A stretch of DNA of 45,763 nucleotides from assembly GCA_964543235.1 (NCBI GenBank), contig CAZIXE010000029.1:1-45763 (forward strand), read 5' to 3'. Shown here piece after piece: positions 8,400 through 17,171 of this stretch. Each line of letters begins with the position of its first letter. Position 1 is the first letter of the stretch. Source of the DNA: JANMMJ01 sp964543235 (lineage in GTDB: Bacteria; Pseudomonadota; Alphaproteobacteria; Rhizobiales; Aestuariivirgaceae). The notes below the pieces were generated by a model. It made no database searches. It saw nothing but the letters and a program-made list of their open reading frames with translations, and was not told where the DNA came from. Both the position numbers and the translations under genes were made by a program.

Positions 8400-8942
8400 C
8401 TAGAAGCCCATCGCAAGCTGATATGCCTCTTCGACAGCATAGGGACCCCCGCCCCGCGACGGACGCGAGGAAAACAATACAAAGCGGTTAACTTCGAAAA
8501 GCGGGCTGCGGTAGAGATTATGCTGAGCCTCGAAACGTTGCAGGCTGCGCAATTCGGGGTCTTTCAGCCGGGCAAGGGTCACATGCGGCGTGAATTTGCG
8601 CCCCTCGGCCGGCAGCCCCAGCGCCTGGCAGATGCGCTCATGGATCGACTGAAGCCGCCGGAGTTCCGCACTCTCCTCGACTCCCACAAAGAGCGTATGC
8701 GGCTTGTTTCCGCCGAATGTCCCGATACCGCTTAACCTTAACGCAAACGGCCGCATGGCAATGCCGTCCAGCTCATAGGCGATCTCGCGGGCCATGCCCT
8801 CGTCGATGTCGCCGATAAACCTTAAGGTGATATGGAAGGAGCCCCTGTCGATCCAGCGGGCACCGAACACGCCACCCTTCATGAGATCGAGTTCGTCGGC
8901 CGTCCCCGGAGGGATTTCGACACCGGTAAACAGGCGCGGCAT
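8400..8942 (-). CDS. thpR: RNA 2',3'-cyclic phosphodiesterase
   Basis: 180-residue LigT/ThpR member of the 2H phosphoesterase superfamily, which opens 2',3'-cyclic phosphates on RNA ends. Both signature H-x-T-x motifs are visible: HITL at residues 37-40 and HVTL at 120-123, spaced as usual. The N terminus MPRLFTGVEIP is typical. It lies downstream of the esterase gene on the same strand and 100 bp before the Bax-inhibitor start. A physiological substrate is not known for most bacterial members. Confidence 0.93.
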   Translation of the reverse strand: MPRLFTGVEIPPGTADELDLMKGGVFGARWIDRGSFHITLRFIGDIDEGMAREIAYELDGIAMRPFALRLSGIGTFGGNKPHTLFVGVEESAELRRLQSIHERICQALGLPAEGRKFTPHVTLARLKDPELRSLQRFEAQHNLYRSPLFEVNRFVLFSSRPSRGGGPYAVEEAYQLAMGF

Positions 8943-9015
8943 GCTGGCCTCCTTTCGAAGGTCGTAGGTCGCGGAACAGCGATAACGTTAATTCGATTCG
9001 GGTTAAAGAAAAGCC

Positions 9016-9636
9016 CTATTCACGGCCCGCCTTCACAATCAGTTGTTCAACCGACGGCAGTATTCGGGACACAATCACATCGACGCCCCTGGCATTGGGA
9101 TGGATGCCATCGGCCTGGTTGAGATGCGGATCGGCAGCCACACCGTCAAGAAAGAACTTATAGAAAACAGCATCATATTTGGCAGCTAGTTCACCAAAGA
9201 GCGGATCGAACGCGGCAATGTAGTCCGGCCCCAGGTTGCGTGGCGCCAGCATGCCTGCAACCATAGCAGGTATTCCTCTTTCCTGCAGAACCTCCAGTAT
9301 GCCGTCCAGTGCCTGCCGCGTCTCGGCCGGGCTCACGCCCCGCAGCGCGTCGTTGGCGCCAAGTTCGATGATCACGGCATCAACGCCGTCGTTCAGCGCC
9401 CATTCCAGCCGGTCGCGGCCCGCCGCACTGGTATCGCCTGAAACTCCGGCATTGATGATGCGAACGTCGTGGCCTTTCGCTTTGAGCGCGGCTTCGAGCT
9501 TGACCGGGAAGGCATCGCCCGGATCGAGGCCGAGCCCGGCTGTCAGGCTGTCGCCGAGCGCCAGGATGGTCATTGTATCGGCCACCGCGGGCCGGGCGAG
9601 AAACACGAAGGTGACGGCGAGCAGGATGCGGAACAT
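9016..9636 (-). CDS. tesA: Periplasmic SGNH esterase, TesA-like
   Basis: 206 residues with a signal peptide (MFRILLAVTFVFLARPAVAD, cleavage near residue 19), then the SGNH/GDSL blocks. Block I is LALGDSLTAGLG (catalytic Ser30), block III is ELGANDALRG, and block V is DGIHPNARG (Asp176, His179). TesA hydrolyses acyl-CoAs, lysophospholipids and aryl esters in the periplasm. The gene is divergent from the ATPase/permease pair that follows, the same order as tesA-ybbA-ybbP in E. coli, which supports the name. About 80 bp separate the two starts. Confidence 0.92.
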   Translation of the reverse strand: MFRILLAVTFVFLARPAVADTMTILALGDSLTAGLGLDPGDAFPVKLEAALKAKGHDVRIINAGVSGDTSAAGRDRLEWALNDGVDAVIIELGANDALRGVSPAETRQALDGILEVLQERGIPAMVAGMLAPRNLGPDYIAAFDPLFGELAAKYDAVFYKFFLDGVAADPHLNQADGIHPNARGVDVIVSRILPSVEQLIVKAGRE

Positions 9637-9718
9637 GCTGCATACCTAGGCAGCCCGGCAAGTGCACGCAACCCGCGAAGTTCTGGACATTTGCAGCCAT
9701 TGGTCCCATCTCCCGGTG

Positions 9719-10402
9719 ATGCATTCCCCCATGATTTCCCTGAAAGATGTTCGCCTGACCCTGCCCAGCCGCGCCGGCCCGGTTGAAATCCTGCGCGGCG
9801 CCGACTTGACCGTGAATGCCGGCGAGGCTGTCGGCATTGTCGGCCCGTCCGGATCCGGCAAGACCACGCTGCTGATGGTGATCGCCGGCCTCGAGCGTGT
9901 GAGCGCCGGCGAGATCTCGGTCAATGGCACGATGCTCAACGGCCAGAGCGAGGATTCGCTTGCCGCCTTTCGCCGCGACACGGTGGGGATCGTCTTCCAG
10001 TCCTTCCACCTGATCCCGACCATGACGGCGCTCGAGAACGTCGCCATCCCGCTCGAGTTCAAGGGCAGGCCCGATGCCATGGCCGTGGCGAGCGCCGGGC
10101 TGGAGCGGGTCGGCCTCGGCCACCGCCTCACCCATTATCCGGGCCAGCTGTCGGGCGGCGAGCAGCAGCGCGTCGCGATCGCCCGCGCGCTGGCCACCGG
10201 CGCCCGCATCATCCTCGCCGACGAACCGACCGGCAATCTCGACCAGGAGACCGGCGAGCAGATCATGAGGCTGCTCTTTGCGTTGCGCGAGCAGGATGAT
10301 GTGACGCTGATGCTGGTCACCCATGACCGCAGCCTGGCCAGGCGCTGCGACCGCATCGCCGAAGTTCGCGACGGCCGTATCGTATCCGGGAACCATCCAT
10401 GA
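9719..10402 (+). CDS. ybbA: ABC transporter ATPase, YbbA/LolD type
   Basis: 227 residues. It has the Walker A motif GPSGSGKTT (42-50), the signature LSGGEQQRVAIARAL and the Walker B motif IILADEPTGNLD followed by a switch histidine (VTHDRSLA). That is the MacB/LolD subfamily that powers FtsX-type permeases by mechanotransmission rather than by classical transport. The stop overlaps the permease start by 4 nt. The ATG at 9719 is the assumed start; ATG 9731 is also possible, and neither has a clear ribosome binding site. Adjacency to a tesA-like gene suggests YbbA. The substrate is unknown. Confidence 0.92.
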   Translation: MHSPMISLKDVRLTLPSRAGPVEILRGADLTVNAGEAVGIVGPSGSGKTTLLMVIAGLERVSAGEISVNGTMLNGQSEDSLAAFRRDTVGIVFQSFHLIPTMTALENVAIPLEFKGRPDAMAVASAGLERVGLGHRLTHYPGQLSGGEQQRVAIARALATGARIILADEPTGNLDQETGEQIMRLLFALREQDDVTLMLVTHDRSLARRCDRIAEVRDGRIVSGNHP

Positions 10403-12909
10403 TGCCGGCCTTGTGGCTGAGCTACGCCTGGCGCGACCTGCGCTCAGGATTGCAGGGCTTCTGGATATTCCTCACCTGCATCGCGCTCGGCACCGCCGCC
10501 ATCGCCATGGTGGGCTCGCTCTCCGCCGCCATCCAGCGCGGCATGATCGAGCAGGGCCAGCCGCTGATGGGCGGCGATATCGAGTTTGCCATCATTCACC
10601 GCGAAGCAACCACCGCCGAGTTGGCCTTCATGACATCGAAGGGTGAAGTGTCGCGCGTTGCAACCCTTCGCGCCATGGCTGTTGCAGGTGAAAGCACCGC
10701 ACTGATCGAAGCCAAGGCCGTCGACCGCCTCTACCCGCTCTACGGCACCCTCGAACTGCAAGGCACGACATTCTCGGACCAGTTAAGCGGAGCCGGAGGC
10801 ATTCTCGCCGACCCGCTGCTGACCGGCCGGCTCGGTATCGCACCCGGCGCCAGGGTGAAGATCGGTTGTGCCGAGTTTGAACTCAAGGGCTTGATCGCCC
10901 GGGAGCCCGACCGGCTTGCCGACGGCATCATCCTCGGACCCCGCGTCCTGATGAGCGAGGCGGCACTCAACGCTTCCGGACTCGTCCAGCCCGGCAGCCT
11001 GATCACCTGGCGCTATCGCCTGAAGCTGCCCGGCGATGCATCGCTGCGCAGCGTCAAGGCCATCGAGCGCGAGGCCAAGGCCAAGTTTCCGGACGCCGGC
11101 TGGCGCATCCGCACCCGCGATCGCGCCGCGGCCGGCGCCGACCGCTTCGTTGAACGCCTGTCCTATTTCCTCACTCTTGTCGGGCTCACCGCCCTGATCG
11201 TCAGCGGCGCCGGCATCGCCAATGCCGTTTCCGCCTTTGTCGACCGTCGCACCGACTCGATCGCCACCTTGAAGTGCCTCGGCGCTCCCTCGGCCAGCGT
11301 CTTTGCCATCTACATGACCGAGATCCTGCTGGTCGGGCTGATGGCCGTTGCCATCGGCCTCGTGGCCGGAGCCTTGACCCCCCTTCTCGCCTATGAGTTC
11401 GTGAAGGACCTTCTTCCGCTGCCGCTCACCGCGCGGGTGGAGTGGTGGCCCCTGGCCATTGCCGGTCTGTTCGGCCTGCTGGTGACCATCGCATTTGCGA
11501 TCTGGCCCATGGCCCAGACCCGGCATATCCCCGGTTCCGCCCTGTTTCGACACCGCGTCGCCGGCGCATCCGCCTGGCCGTCTATGCTTGAACTGGCCGC
11601 CATAGCTGCAAGCCTCGCAGCGATTGCCGCCCTTGCCTATGCGAGCTTCGACGACCGCCGCATCACGGTCTATTACCTCTTGGGCCTTGCCGGCAGCTTC
11701 ATCGTACTGCTGGGCCTCGCCTGGGGCATCGTGAGACTGGCTGCTCGCGCTCCCAAGGCCAGTTCCGCCATCTGGCGCTATGCCATCGCCAATCTCAATC
11801 GCCCCGGTTCGGCGGCAATCTCGGTCATCCTGGCGCTGGGCCTGGGTCTTACCCTGTTCGTGGCCCTGGCGCTGACCGACCGCACCATCAGCCGCGAGCT
11901 GAGCTCGGGACTGGCCGACAAGGCGCCGGCCTTCTTCTTCCTCGATGTGCCCAACGGCGAGCGCCAGCAATTCATCGCCGCCCTTGAAGACCAGCCGGGG
12001 GTCAAGAGCATCGAATATGCCCCGATGCTGCGCGGCCGCATGGTCAAGGTCGGCGACACGCCCGCCGAGAAAGTGCAGGCTTCTCCCGATGCGGCCTGGG
12101 CGCTGCGCGGCGACCGCGGCCTCACCTATGCCGATACACTCCCCGAGGGCTCGACGCTCGTGGAAGGGGAATGGTGGCCGAAGGACTATGAGGGGCCGCC
12201 GCTGGTATCTTTCGTGGACGAGATCGCCAGAGGCATCGGCCTCGAGATCGGCGACAAGGTGACGGTCAATGTGCTGGGCCGCGATGTGACGGCAACCGTC
12301 GCCAACCTTCGCTCCGTCAACTGGCGCACTCTCAACATTAATTTCGTGATGGTATTCACGCCCAATGCGCTGCGGGCCGCGCCCCATAACCATCTCGTGA
12401 CAGTCGAAATGAATGGCGGCGACGAGGCCAAGCTTCTCAACGCCATGGCCCGCGCTTTTCCGACCGTCACCGCCGTCCGGGTCAAGGACGCACTCGAAAC
12501 GGTCAATGAGCTGCTGGGACAGATGCTGGCCGCAATCCGCGGCGCCAACGCCCTGACCCTCCTGACCGGCGTGCTGGTGCTGGCCGGCGCCCTGGCTGCC
12601 GGGCTGTCGAGCCGCATCTATGATGCCGTCGTTCTCAAGACCTATGGCGCCACCCGCCGCCAGCTGATCACTGCCTTCATGATCGAATATGCAAGCCTGG
12701 GCCTTGCCGCGGCTGTCTTTGGCGTGATTGCCGGTTCGCTGGCCTCCTGGTTCCTGGCCAAGTGGATCCTGGAAATGCCCTGGAGCTTTTCGGCCGCGAC
12801 GGCCGCGCTGACCGCTCTCACCGCCATGCTGCTCACCATTCTCGGCGGCCTCAGCGTGACCTGGCGGGCCCTGTCGGCGCGGCCGGCCTTCTACCTGCGC
12901 AACGAGTAG
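10399..12909 (+). CDS. ybbP: FtsX-like ABC permease, YbbP type
   Basis: 836-residue inner-membrane permease. It has an N-terminal membrane helix (about 20-40), a large periplasmic domain and a first FtsX block of three helices (about 255-375). Further central helices (about 395-450) precede a second periplasmic domain and a final FtsX block near the C terminus (about 715-830). This duplicated, roughly ten-helix form is the YbbP class, as opposed to the four-helix MacB/LolC class. Its start overlaps ybbA (ATGA), so the two are translationally coupled. The substrate, perhaps a lipid or envelope component given the esterase neighbour, is inferred only. Confidence 0.9.
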   Translation: MMPALWLSYAWRDLRSGLQGFWIFLTCIALGTAAIAMVGSLSAAIQRGMIEQGQPLMGGDIEFAIIHREATTAELAFMTSKGEVSRVATLRAMAVAGESTALIEAKAVDRLYPLYGTLELQGTTFSDQLSGAGGILADPLLTGRLGIAPGARVKIGCAEFELKGLIAREPDRLADGIILGPRVLMSEAALNASGLVQPGSLITWRYRLKLPGDASLRSVKAIEREAKAKFPDAGWRIRTRDRAAAGADRFVERLSYFLTLVGLTALIVSGAGIANAVSAFVDRRTDSIATLKCLGAPSASVFAIYMTEILLVGLMAVAIGLVAGALTPLLAYEFVKDLLPLPLTARVEWWPLAIAGLFGLLVTIAFAIWPMAQTRHIPGSALFRHRVAGASAWPSMLELAAIAASLAAIAALAYASFDDRRITVYYLLGLAGSFIVLLGLAWGIVRLAARAPKASSAIWRYAIANLNRPGSAAISVILALGLGLTLFVALALTDRTISRELSSGLADKAPAFFFLDVPNGERQQFIAALEDQPGVKSIEYAPMLRGRMVKVGDTPAEKVQASPDAAWALRGDRGLTYADTLPEGSTLVEGEWWPKDYEGPPLVSFVDEIARGIGLEIGDKVTVNVLGRDVTATVANLRSVNWRTLNINFVMVFTPNALRAAPHNHLVTVEMNGGDEAKLLNAMARAFPTVTAVRVKDALETVNELLGQMLAAIRGANALTLLTGVLVLAGALAAGLSSRIYDAVVLKTYGATRRQLITAFMIEYASLGLAAAVFGVIAGSLASWFLAKWILEMPWSFSAATAALTALTAMLLTILGGLSVTWRALSARPAFYLRNE

Positions 12910-12989
12910 CCTGAAGCAAAGTTGCTGCCGGGCGGCGCTTCAAGTAGAAGCCTTGGAACAGGACAGGACTTGGCGACGGGCATTTCGTG

Positions 12990-13574
12990 ATGGTGGTACT
13001 GAACCGCATCTACACGCGCACCGGCGATGCCGGCGAAACCGCCCTCGGCACCGGCGAGCGCGTCTCCAAGGCGCATCTACGCATCCAGACCTACGGAACC
13101 GTTGACGAAACCAACGCCGTCGTTGGCATTGCCCGCCTGCACACCGCGGCCGAAACCTATCGCAAGCTCGACCAGATGCTGGCCCGCATCCAGAACGAGC
13201 TGTTCGACCTGGGCGCCGATCTCTGCATGCCGGAAAGCGGCTCGCAGCCTGACCACGAGCCCCTACGCATAGCGCCGGCCCAGTTCCAGCGGATCGAGGC
13301 GGAGATCGACGAACTCAACGCCGAGCTCTCTCCCTTGCGTTCCTTCGTGCTGCCCGGCGGTGATCCGGCCGCGGCCTACCTGCATCTGGCACGCACCGTC
13401 TGCCGCCGCGCCGAGCGCCTCATGGTGGAGTTGGCCGCGACCGAGGGCGAACACGTGAGCGACGGCGCGCTTGCCTACATCAACAGGCTCTCCGACTTCT
13501 TCTTTGTCGCCAGCCGCTGGGCCAATGCGAGGTCAGGCGGCGACGTGCTCTGGGTGCCGGGAAAGACCCGCTGA
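12990..13574 (+). CDS. Cob(I)alamin adenosyltransferase, PduO type
   Basis: 194 residues that transfer the adenosyl group of ATP to cob(I)alamin, giving coenzyme B12. The N-terminal ATP-binding signature TRTGDAGETALGTGERVSK is followed by YGTVDETNA and the C-terminal RRAERLMVEL...YINRLSDFFFVASRWAN, all diagnostic of the PduO/MMAB family. The ATG at 12990 is taken; a GTG sits directly before it at 12987. The stop overlaps the rhomboid start (TGATG). Adenosylcobalamin would serve methylmalonyl-CoA or ethylmalonyl-CoA mutases, which would fit the nearby acyl-CoA/ETF genes, though no mutase lies in the window. Confidence 0.94.
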   Translation: MVVLNRIYTRTGDAGETALGTGERVSKAHLRIQTYGTVDETNAVVGIARLHTAAETYRKLDQMLARIQNELFDLGADLCMPESGSQPDHEPLRIAPAQFQRIEAEIDELNAELSPLRSFVLPGGDPAAAYLHLARTVCRRAERLMVELAATEGEHVSDGALAYINRLSDFFFVASRWANARSGGDVLWVPGKTR

Positions 13575-14257
13575 TGTTCGTCCCCCTTCATGACGACACG
13601 CCGCTGCGGGTCATTCGCTTTCAGTGGATAACCGGCGCGATCATCCTTGCCAATTCCGTGCTCTTCCTGATGACCGGCGCCTTCACGGAAGCACCGGTTC
13701 TGGCGACGATTGCCACGGGCTACGGCGTGGTGCCGGGTGAACTCACCAGCAGCATTGAAGGCCAGTTCAATCCCATACCCGAGCCGCTGACACTCATCAC
13801 CTACATGTTCCTGCATGGCAGTTGGCTGCATCTGCTTTCGAACATGCTGTTCCTCTGGGTCTTTGCCGACAACATCGAAGATGCATTCGGCCATGCTGCC
13901 TTCCTCATGCTCTATCTCCTCTGCGGCATTGCCGGCGCCCTTGCCCATACTGCCGTGGTGCCGCACTCGCCAGCCCCGCTGATCGGGGCATCGGGCGCCG
14001 TCTCCGGCATCCTTGCCGCCTATCTGCTGCTCTATCCGCGCGCCCGCATCTGGATCCTTTTCCTCATGCGAATTCCACTGCGCATATCGGCCGTCTATGT
14101 GCTGTCAGGCTGGTTCCTGCTGCAGGTCGTGAGCCTGTTCATCGTCAGCCCGGACGGCGTGGAAGTGGCCTGGTGGGCCCATATTGGCGGTTTCGTCTCC
14201 GGTCTGCTGCTCACCACCCTGCTGCGTTCGCGGCTTCTCATCAGAAGACCGGGCTGA
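13574..14257 (+). CDS. Rhomboid family intramembrane serine protease
   Basis: 227-residue polytopic membrane protein with six hydrophobic segments. The catalytic dyad is Ser140 in the GASG motif (GAS140GAVSG) and His203 in the WAHIGG motif. The conserved helix-2 residues HGSWLHLLSNM (His81, His86, Asn90) are also present, so it should be an active protease rather than a pseudoprotease. It overlaps the adenosyltransferase stop by one base, so the two are co-translated. The pairing with pduO and the following etfBA is a frequent order in Rhizobiales. The substrate is unknown. Confidence 0.93.
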   Translation: MFVPLHDDTPLRVIRFQWITGAIILANSVLFLMTGAFTEAPVLATIATGYGVVPGELTSSIEGQFNPIPEPLTLITYMFLHGSWLHLLSNMLFLWVFADNIEDAFGHAAFLMLYLLCGIAGALAHTAVVPHSPAPLIGASGAVSGILAAYLLLYPRARIWILFLMRIPLRISAVYVLSGWFLLQVVSLFIVSPDGVEVAWWAHIGGFVSGLLLTTLLRSRLLIRRPG

Positions 14258-14298
14258 GACCCTGCGTCGCAATTGGCATTGGCGTGCCGGTTGGAGAA

Positions 14299-14327
14299 TT
14301 GACTTGCCGGGTACCGGTCACTAGTTT
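14299..14327 (+). promoter_or_regulatory. Candidate promoter of etfBA
   Basis: TTGACT (14299-14304), a 17-bp spacer and TAGTTT (14322-14327) lie 27 bp before the etfB start. The -35 match is good and the -10 match moderate. GAGGGA at 14345-14350 is the ribosome binding site. Confidence 0.4.
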
Positions 14328-14354
14328 CCGGCGACTTTTCCGAAGAGGGACGTG

Positions 14355-15101
14355 ATGAAGGTTTTGGTCGCTGTCAAGCGGGTCGTCGACTACAACGTCA
14401 AGATCAGGGTCAAGGCGGATGGTTCGGGCGTCGAGCTTGCGAATGTGAAGATGTCGATGAACCCCTTCGACGAGATCGGTGTCGAAGAAGCGGTCCGACT
14501 GAAGGAAGCAGGCAAGGCAACCGAGGTCGTCGCCGTGTCGATCGGTCCGGCCCAGGCGCAGGAAACGCTGCGCACCGCCCTGGCCATGGGCGCGGATCGT
14601 GCCATCCTGGTGAAGAACGACGACTATGTCGAGCCGCTTGGTATCGCCAAGATCCTGAAAGGCGTTGTCGAGGCCGAAAGGCCCGACCTCGTGATCCTTG
14701 GCAAGCAGGCAATCGACGATGATTGCAACCAGACCGGACAGATGCTGGCGGCCCTGCTCGGCTGGCCGCAGGCCACTTTCTGCTCGAAGCTCGAACCCGG
14801 CAGCGGCGAAGCCATCATCACCCGCGAGATTGACGGTGGACTGCAGACGCTCAAGGTGAAGATGCCGCTTGTCGTCACCACCGATCTCCGTCTCAACCAG
14901 CCGCGCTATGCCTCGCTGCCCAACATCATGAAAGCCAAGAAGAAGCCGCTCGAAGAGAAGAGCCCGGCCGATTACGGCGCCGACGTCAGGCCGCGCCTCA
15001 AGGTACTGAAGACCGAGGAGCCGCCCAAGCGCCAGGCCGGCGTCAAGGTGAAGTCGGTCGGTGAACTCGTCTCGAAACTCAAGGAAGCGGGAGCCATCTG
15101 A
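14355..15101 (+). CDS. etfB: Electron transfer flavoprotein beta subunit
   Basis: 248 residues that pair with EtfA and carry electrons from acyl-CoA, dimethylglycine or sarcosine dehydrogenases to ETF-ubiquinone oxidoreductase. Family hallmarks are MKVLVAVKRVVDYNVKIRVK at the start, the AMP-binding region (LGKQAIDDDCNQTGQMLAALL) and VTTDLRLNQPRY. The ATG at 14355 is used; a GTG directly before it is ignored. It is one base apart from etfA, so one operon. The tandem DMGDH-type enzymes of this window (35.6-40.5 kb) are of a class that can donate electrons to ETF, a possible functional link. Confidence 0.97.
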   Translation: MKVLVAVKRVVDYNVKIRVKADGSGVELANVKMSMNPFDEIGVEEAVRLKEAGKATEVVAVSIGPAQAQETLRTALAMGADRAILVKNDDYVEPLGIAKILKGVVEAERPDLVILGKQAIDDDCNQTGQMLAALLGWPQATFCSKLEPGSGEAIITREIDGGLQTLKVKMPLVVTTDLRLNQPRYASLPNIMKAKKKPLEEKSPADYGADVRPRLKVLKTEEPPKRQAGVKVKSVGELVSKLKEAGAI

Positions 15102-15102
15102 C

Positions 15103-16044
15103 ATGACCGTCCTCCTCATTGCCGAACACGACAACAGGGTCCTGAAAGACGCAACCCACAAGGCGCTGACCGCGGCATCCCAGATGGGCGGCGACGTGCA
15201 TGTTCTTGTTGCCGGCAACAATGCCGGAGCTGTTGCCGCCGAGGCCGCCAAGCTGGCCGGCGTGAAGAAGGTCCTGCACGCCGACAGCGCCTCCTTCGAG
15301 CGGCCTGTGGCCGAGCCGATGGCCGCACTCATCGTCTCGCTCGCACCTGCCTATGACCATCTCGTCGCCGCGGCGACCACCAACGGCAAGAACTACATGC
15401 CGCGGGTGGCCGCCCTCCTTGACGTCATGCAGATCTCGGACATCTCGGAGGTGAAATCACCGGACACATTCGTGCGGCTGATTTACGCGGGCAACGCCGT
15501 GCAGACCGTTCAGTCGACCGACGCCAAGAAGGTCGTGACCATCCGTACCGCGTCATTTCCGGCGGCCGGTACCGGCGGTACGGCGGCCGTCGAGAAGGTC
15601 GATACGCCCGCCGATCCCGGCCTCTCGTCCTATCAGGGCGAGAATCTCTCGAAGTCGGACCGGCCCGAGCTCACGTCCGCCCGCGTCATTGTCTCGGGCG
15701 GCCGTGGCATGCAGAACGGCGAAAACTTCAAGCTTCTGGAGTCGGTGGCCGGCAAGCTTGGCGCCGCGGTTGGCGCCTCGCGTGCTGCTGTCGATGCAGG
15801 ATATGTGCCCAACGACTACCAGGTGGGGCAGACCGGCAAGGTCGTCGCACCCGAACTCTATATCGCCGTGGGCATATCCGGCGCCATCCAGCACCTGGCC
15901 GGCATGAAGGACTCGAAGATCATCGTGGCCATCAACAAGGATGAAGAAGCGCCGATCTTCCAGGTGGCCGACTTCGGCCTGGTGGCCGACCTGTTCCAGG
16001 CCGTTCCGGAGCTCGACGCCGAGCTCGGCAAGCTTGCCAGATAG
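15103..16044 (+). CDS. etfA: Electron transfer flavoprotein alpha subunit
   Basis: 313 residues, the FAD-binding partner of EtfB. The C-terminal FAD signature is complete (PELYIAVGISGAIQHLAGM, then SKIIVAINKDEEAPIF). The N terminus MTVLLIAEHDN is standard, and the ATG at 15103 follows the etfB stop by one base. In many Rhizobiales a 3-hydroxybutyryl-CoA dehydrogenase gene follows immediately. Here it lies 1.2 kb further, beyond an opposite-strand band-7 gene. Confidence 0.97.
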   Translation: MTVLLIAEHDNRVLKDATHKALTAASQMGGDVHVLVAGNNAGAVAAEAAKLAGVKKVLHADSASFERPVAEPMAALIVSLAPAYDHLVAAATTNGKNYMPRVAALLDVMQISDISEVKSPDTFVRLIYAGNAVQTVQSTDAKKVVTIRTASFPAAGTGGTAAVEKVDTPADPGLSSYQGENLSKSDRPELTSARVIVSGGRGMQNGENFKLLESVAGKLGAAVGASRAAVDAGYVPNDYQVGQTGKVVAPELYIAVGISGAIQHLAGMKDSKIIVAINKDEEAPIFQVADFGLVADLFQAVPELDAELGKLAR

Positions 16045-16094
16045 CCGGCTGGTTTGCGCCTCGCCATCGCAGGAAGCCGAGCGGAGCCCAGCTC

Positions 16095-16883
16095 TCAATT
16101 TTCGTCAGGCTTCGCCTCTTCCCGCCAGACGGGTACCAGGCCGCTCGCCCCGCCGAGCACCACGGTGGGGGCTTGCTTGCCCGGCTGTCCCGCAAGCGCA
16201 TGCAGCAGGCGGAGGTTCATGAGTTCGGGATTGCCTTTGAGCAGGCGGGCGGAATTGGCGAGCGACCGCAGCGCGGCCTGCTCGCTGCGTGCCCGCTCCA
16301 GGGCGGCCAGCCCTTCCAGCCGGGCGCGTTCGAACTCGGCATAAAGCCTGCGGATTTCGGCGCTGAGAATGATGTCGCGGATGTGTGCGCTTTTGAGCAC
16401 AACCCCGCGTGCCTCCGCTTTGGGAGCGAGAATGGTGGTCAACTCGGCATCGAGGGCGGCGCGCTCGTCGATCAGCTTTTCCAGCGGCCGGCTTGCCGCG
16501 AGTGATCGCAATGCCAGCACCAGGTCCGCGTGCAGTCCCGCCAGATAGTCCCCCGCCGTCTCTTCGAACAACCGGCGTGGCTCGGTGATCACAAAACTCA
16601 CCAGCGCCGTAATCTTGAACTGGAGACGATCCTGGGCGAGCACTTCCTGGGCGTTGACCGTCAGGTACTGCTCCGACTTCGGCAACGTATGAAGCTTCCG
16701 ATTGAGAAGCAGCCAGTAGCGGCCGGGCCCGACTTCGCGTTCGAACTTCCCGTCCTTGTAGAGGAGCCCGTACTGCCATTCGAAGACAGTGTGATCAATG
16801 GACAGCAAGCCCCTGCGGCGCATGACCATGAGCACCGCCGCAAGCCCTATGGCCAGAATAACAACAACGCCAAGCCTTTCCAT
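16095..16883 (-). CDS. SPFH/band 7 (slipin-like) membrane protein
   Basis: 262 residues. One N-terminal membrane helix (about 4-22, VVVILAIGLAAVLMVM) precedes a band-7/SPFH domain (about 25-190; ARGVVLKSAHIRDIILSAEI) and a coiled-coil-forming Ala/Glu/Arg-rich tail with LRLLHAL near the end. This is the stomatin/slipin layout. Such proteins oligomerise at membranes and often stabilise proteases or microdomains. No NfeD partner is adjacent, which is unusual for slipins. The gene lies on the opposite strand between etfA and the hbd gene, convergent to etfA. Its 5' side is a strongly structured sequence. Confidence 0.85.
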   Translation of the reverse strand: MERLGVVVILAIGLAAVLMVMRRRGLLSIDHTVFEWQYGLLYKDGKFEREVGPGRYWLLLNRKLHTLPKSEQYLTVNAQEVLAQDRLQFKITALVSFVITEPRRLFEETAGDYLAGLHADLVLALRSLAASRPLEKLIDERAALDAELTTILAPKAEARGVVLKSAHIRDIILSAEIRRLYAEFERARLEGLAALERARSEQAALRSLANSARLLKGNPELMNLRLLHALAGQPGKQAPTVVLGGASGLVPVWREEAKPDEN

Positions 16884-16902
16884 TGCCCTCTCCGTCTATC
16901 GG

Positions 16903-16990
16903 CCTTCCGGCGCCGCAGTCCCCGGCGCGGGGGTTTTTCACCCGCATGGCGCCGCAAACAGCCTCGCCCGAGGGCGATGGCGCCGGAAGG
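16903..16990 (-). ncRNA. Candidate structured leader of the band-7 gene
   Basis: CCTTCCGGCGCC (16903-16914) and GGCGCCGGAAGG (16979-16990) form a perfect 12-bp pairing that closes a 64-nt interior. The interior has its own stem-loops: CCCCG/CGGGG at 16920-16932, followed on the plus strand by GTTTTT, and CCTC/GAGG around 16962-16973. On the minus strand the closing stem ends 20 nt before the band-7 ATG, just upstream of a GGAGAG ribosome binding site, as in a riboswitch-like leader. It matches no class I recognise. A repeat element or a divergent terminator is an alternative. Confidence 0.4.
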
Positions 16991-17044
16991 CACTGAGGAG
17001 TTGAACCCCTTTGCTACCAAGAGGCGGAAGTTCACCCCGCAGCC

Positions 17045-17091
17045 GGGGGCGCTACGCGCCCCCCGCGGCCTGCTCCAGCCTCGCAGGCCGC
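17045..17091. repeat. Two adjacent hairpins in the band-7/hbd gap
   Basis: GGGGGCGC/GCGCCCCC (17045-17052, 17056-17063, loop TAC) is followed two bases later by GCGGCCTG/CAGGCCGC (17065-17072, 17084-17091, 11-nt loop). The remainder of this 392-bp gap (16884-17275) holds no gene that I can support. The density of perfect hairpins suggests REP-like or structured RNA sequence. Confidence 0.45.
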
Positions 17092-17171
17092 ATCCTATCA
17101 AATCGTGGAGGCGCCGCCATCCCGGCTCGGAACGGCCGGGCCGGCAGCCGGAAACCCTCGCCAAAGGCTGG

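Noticed and set aside
10783..12393. 536-residue open frame antisense to the YbbP permease
   Set aside because: Shadow of a clear permease gene; the translation is Gly/Asp/His-rich with no domain.
16991..17030. tRNA T-arm-like sequence on the minus strand (GGGGTTCAACTCC)
   Set aside because: The loop TTCAACT resembles a T-loop. However, no acceptor stem, no anticodon arm with the invariant T33 and no CCA end can be assembled around it, so it is at most a remnant.
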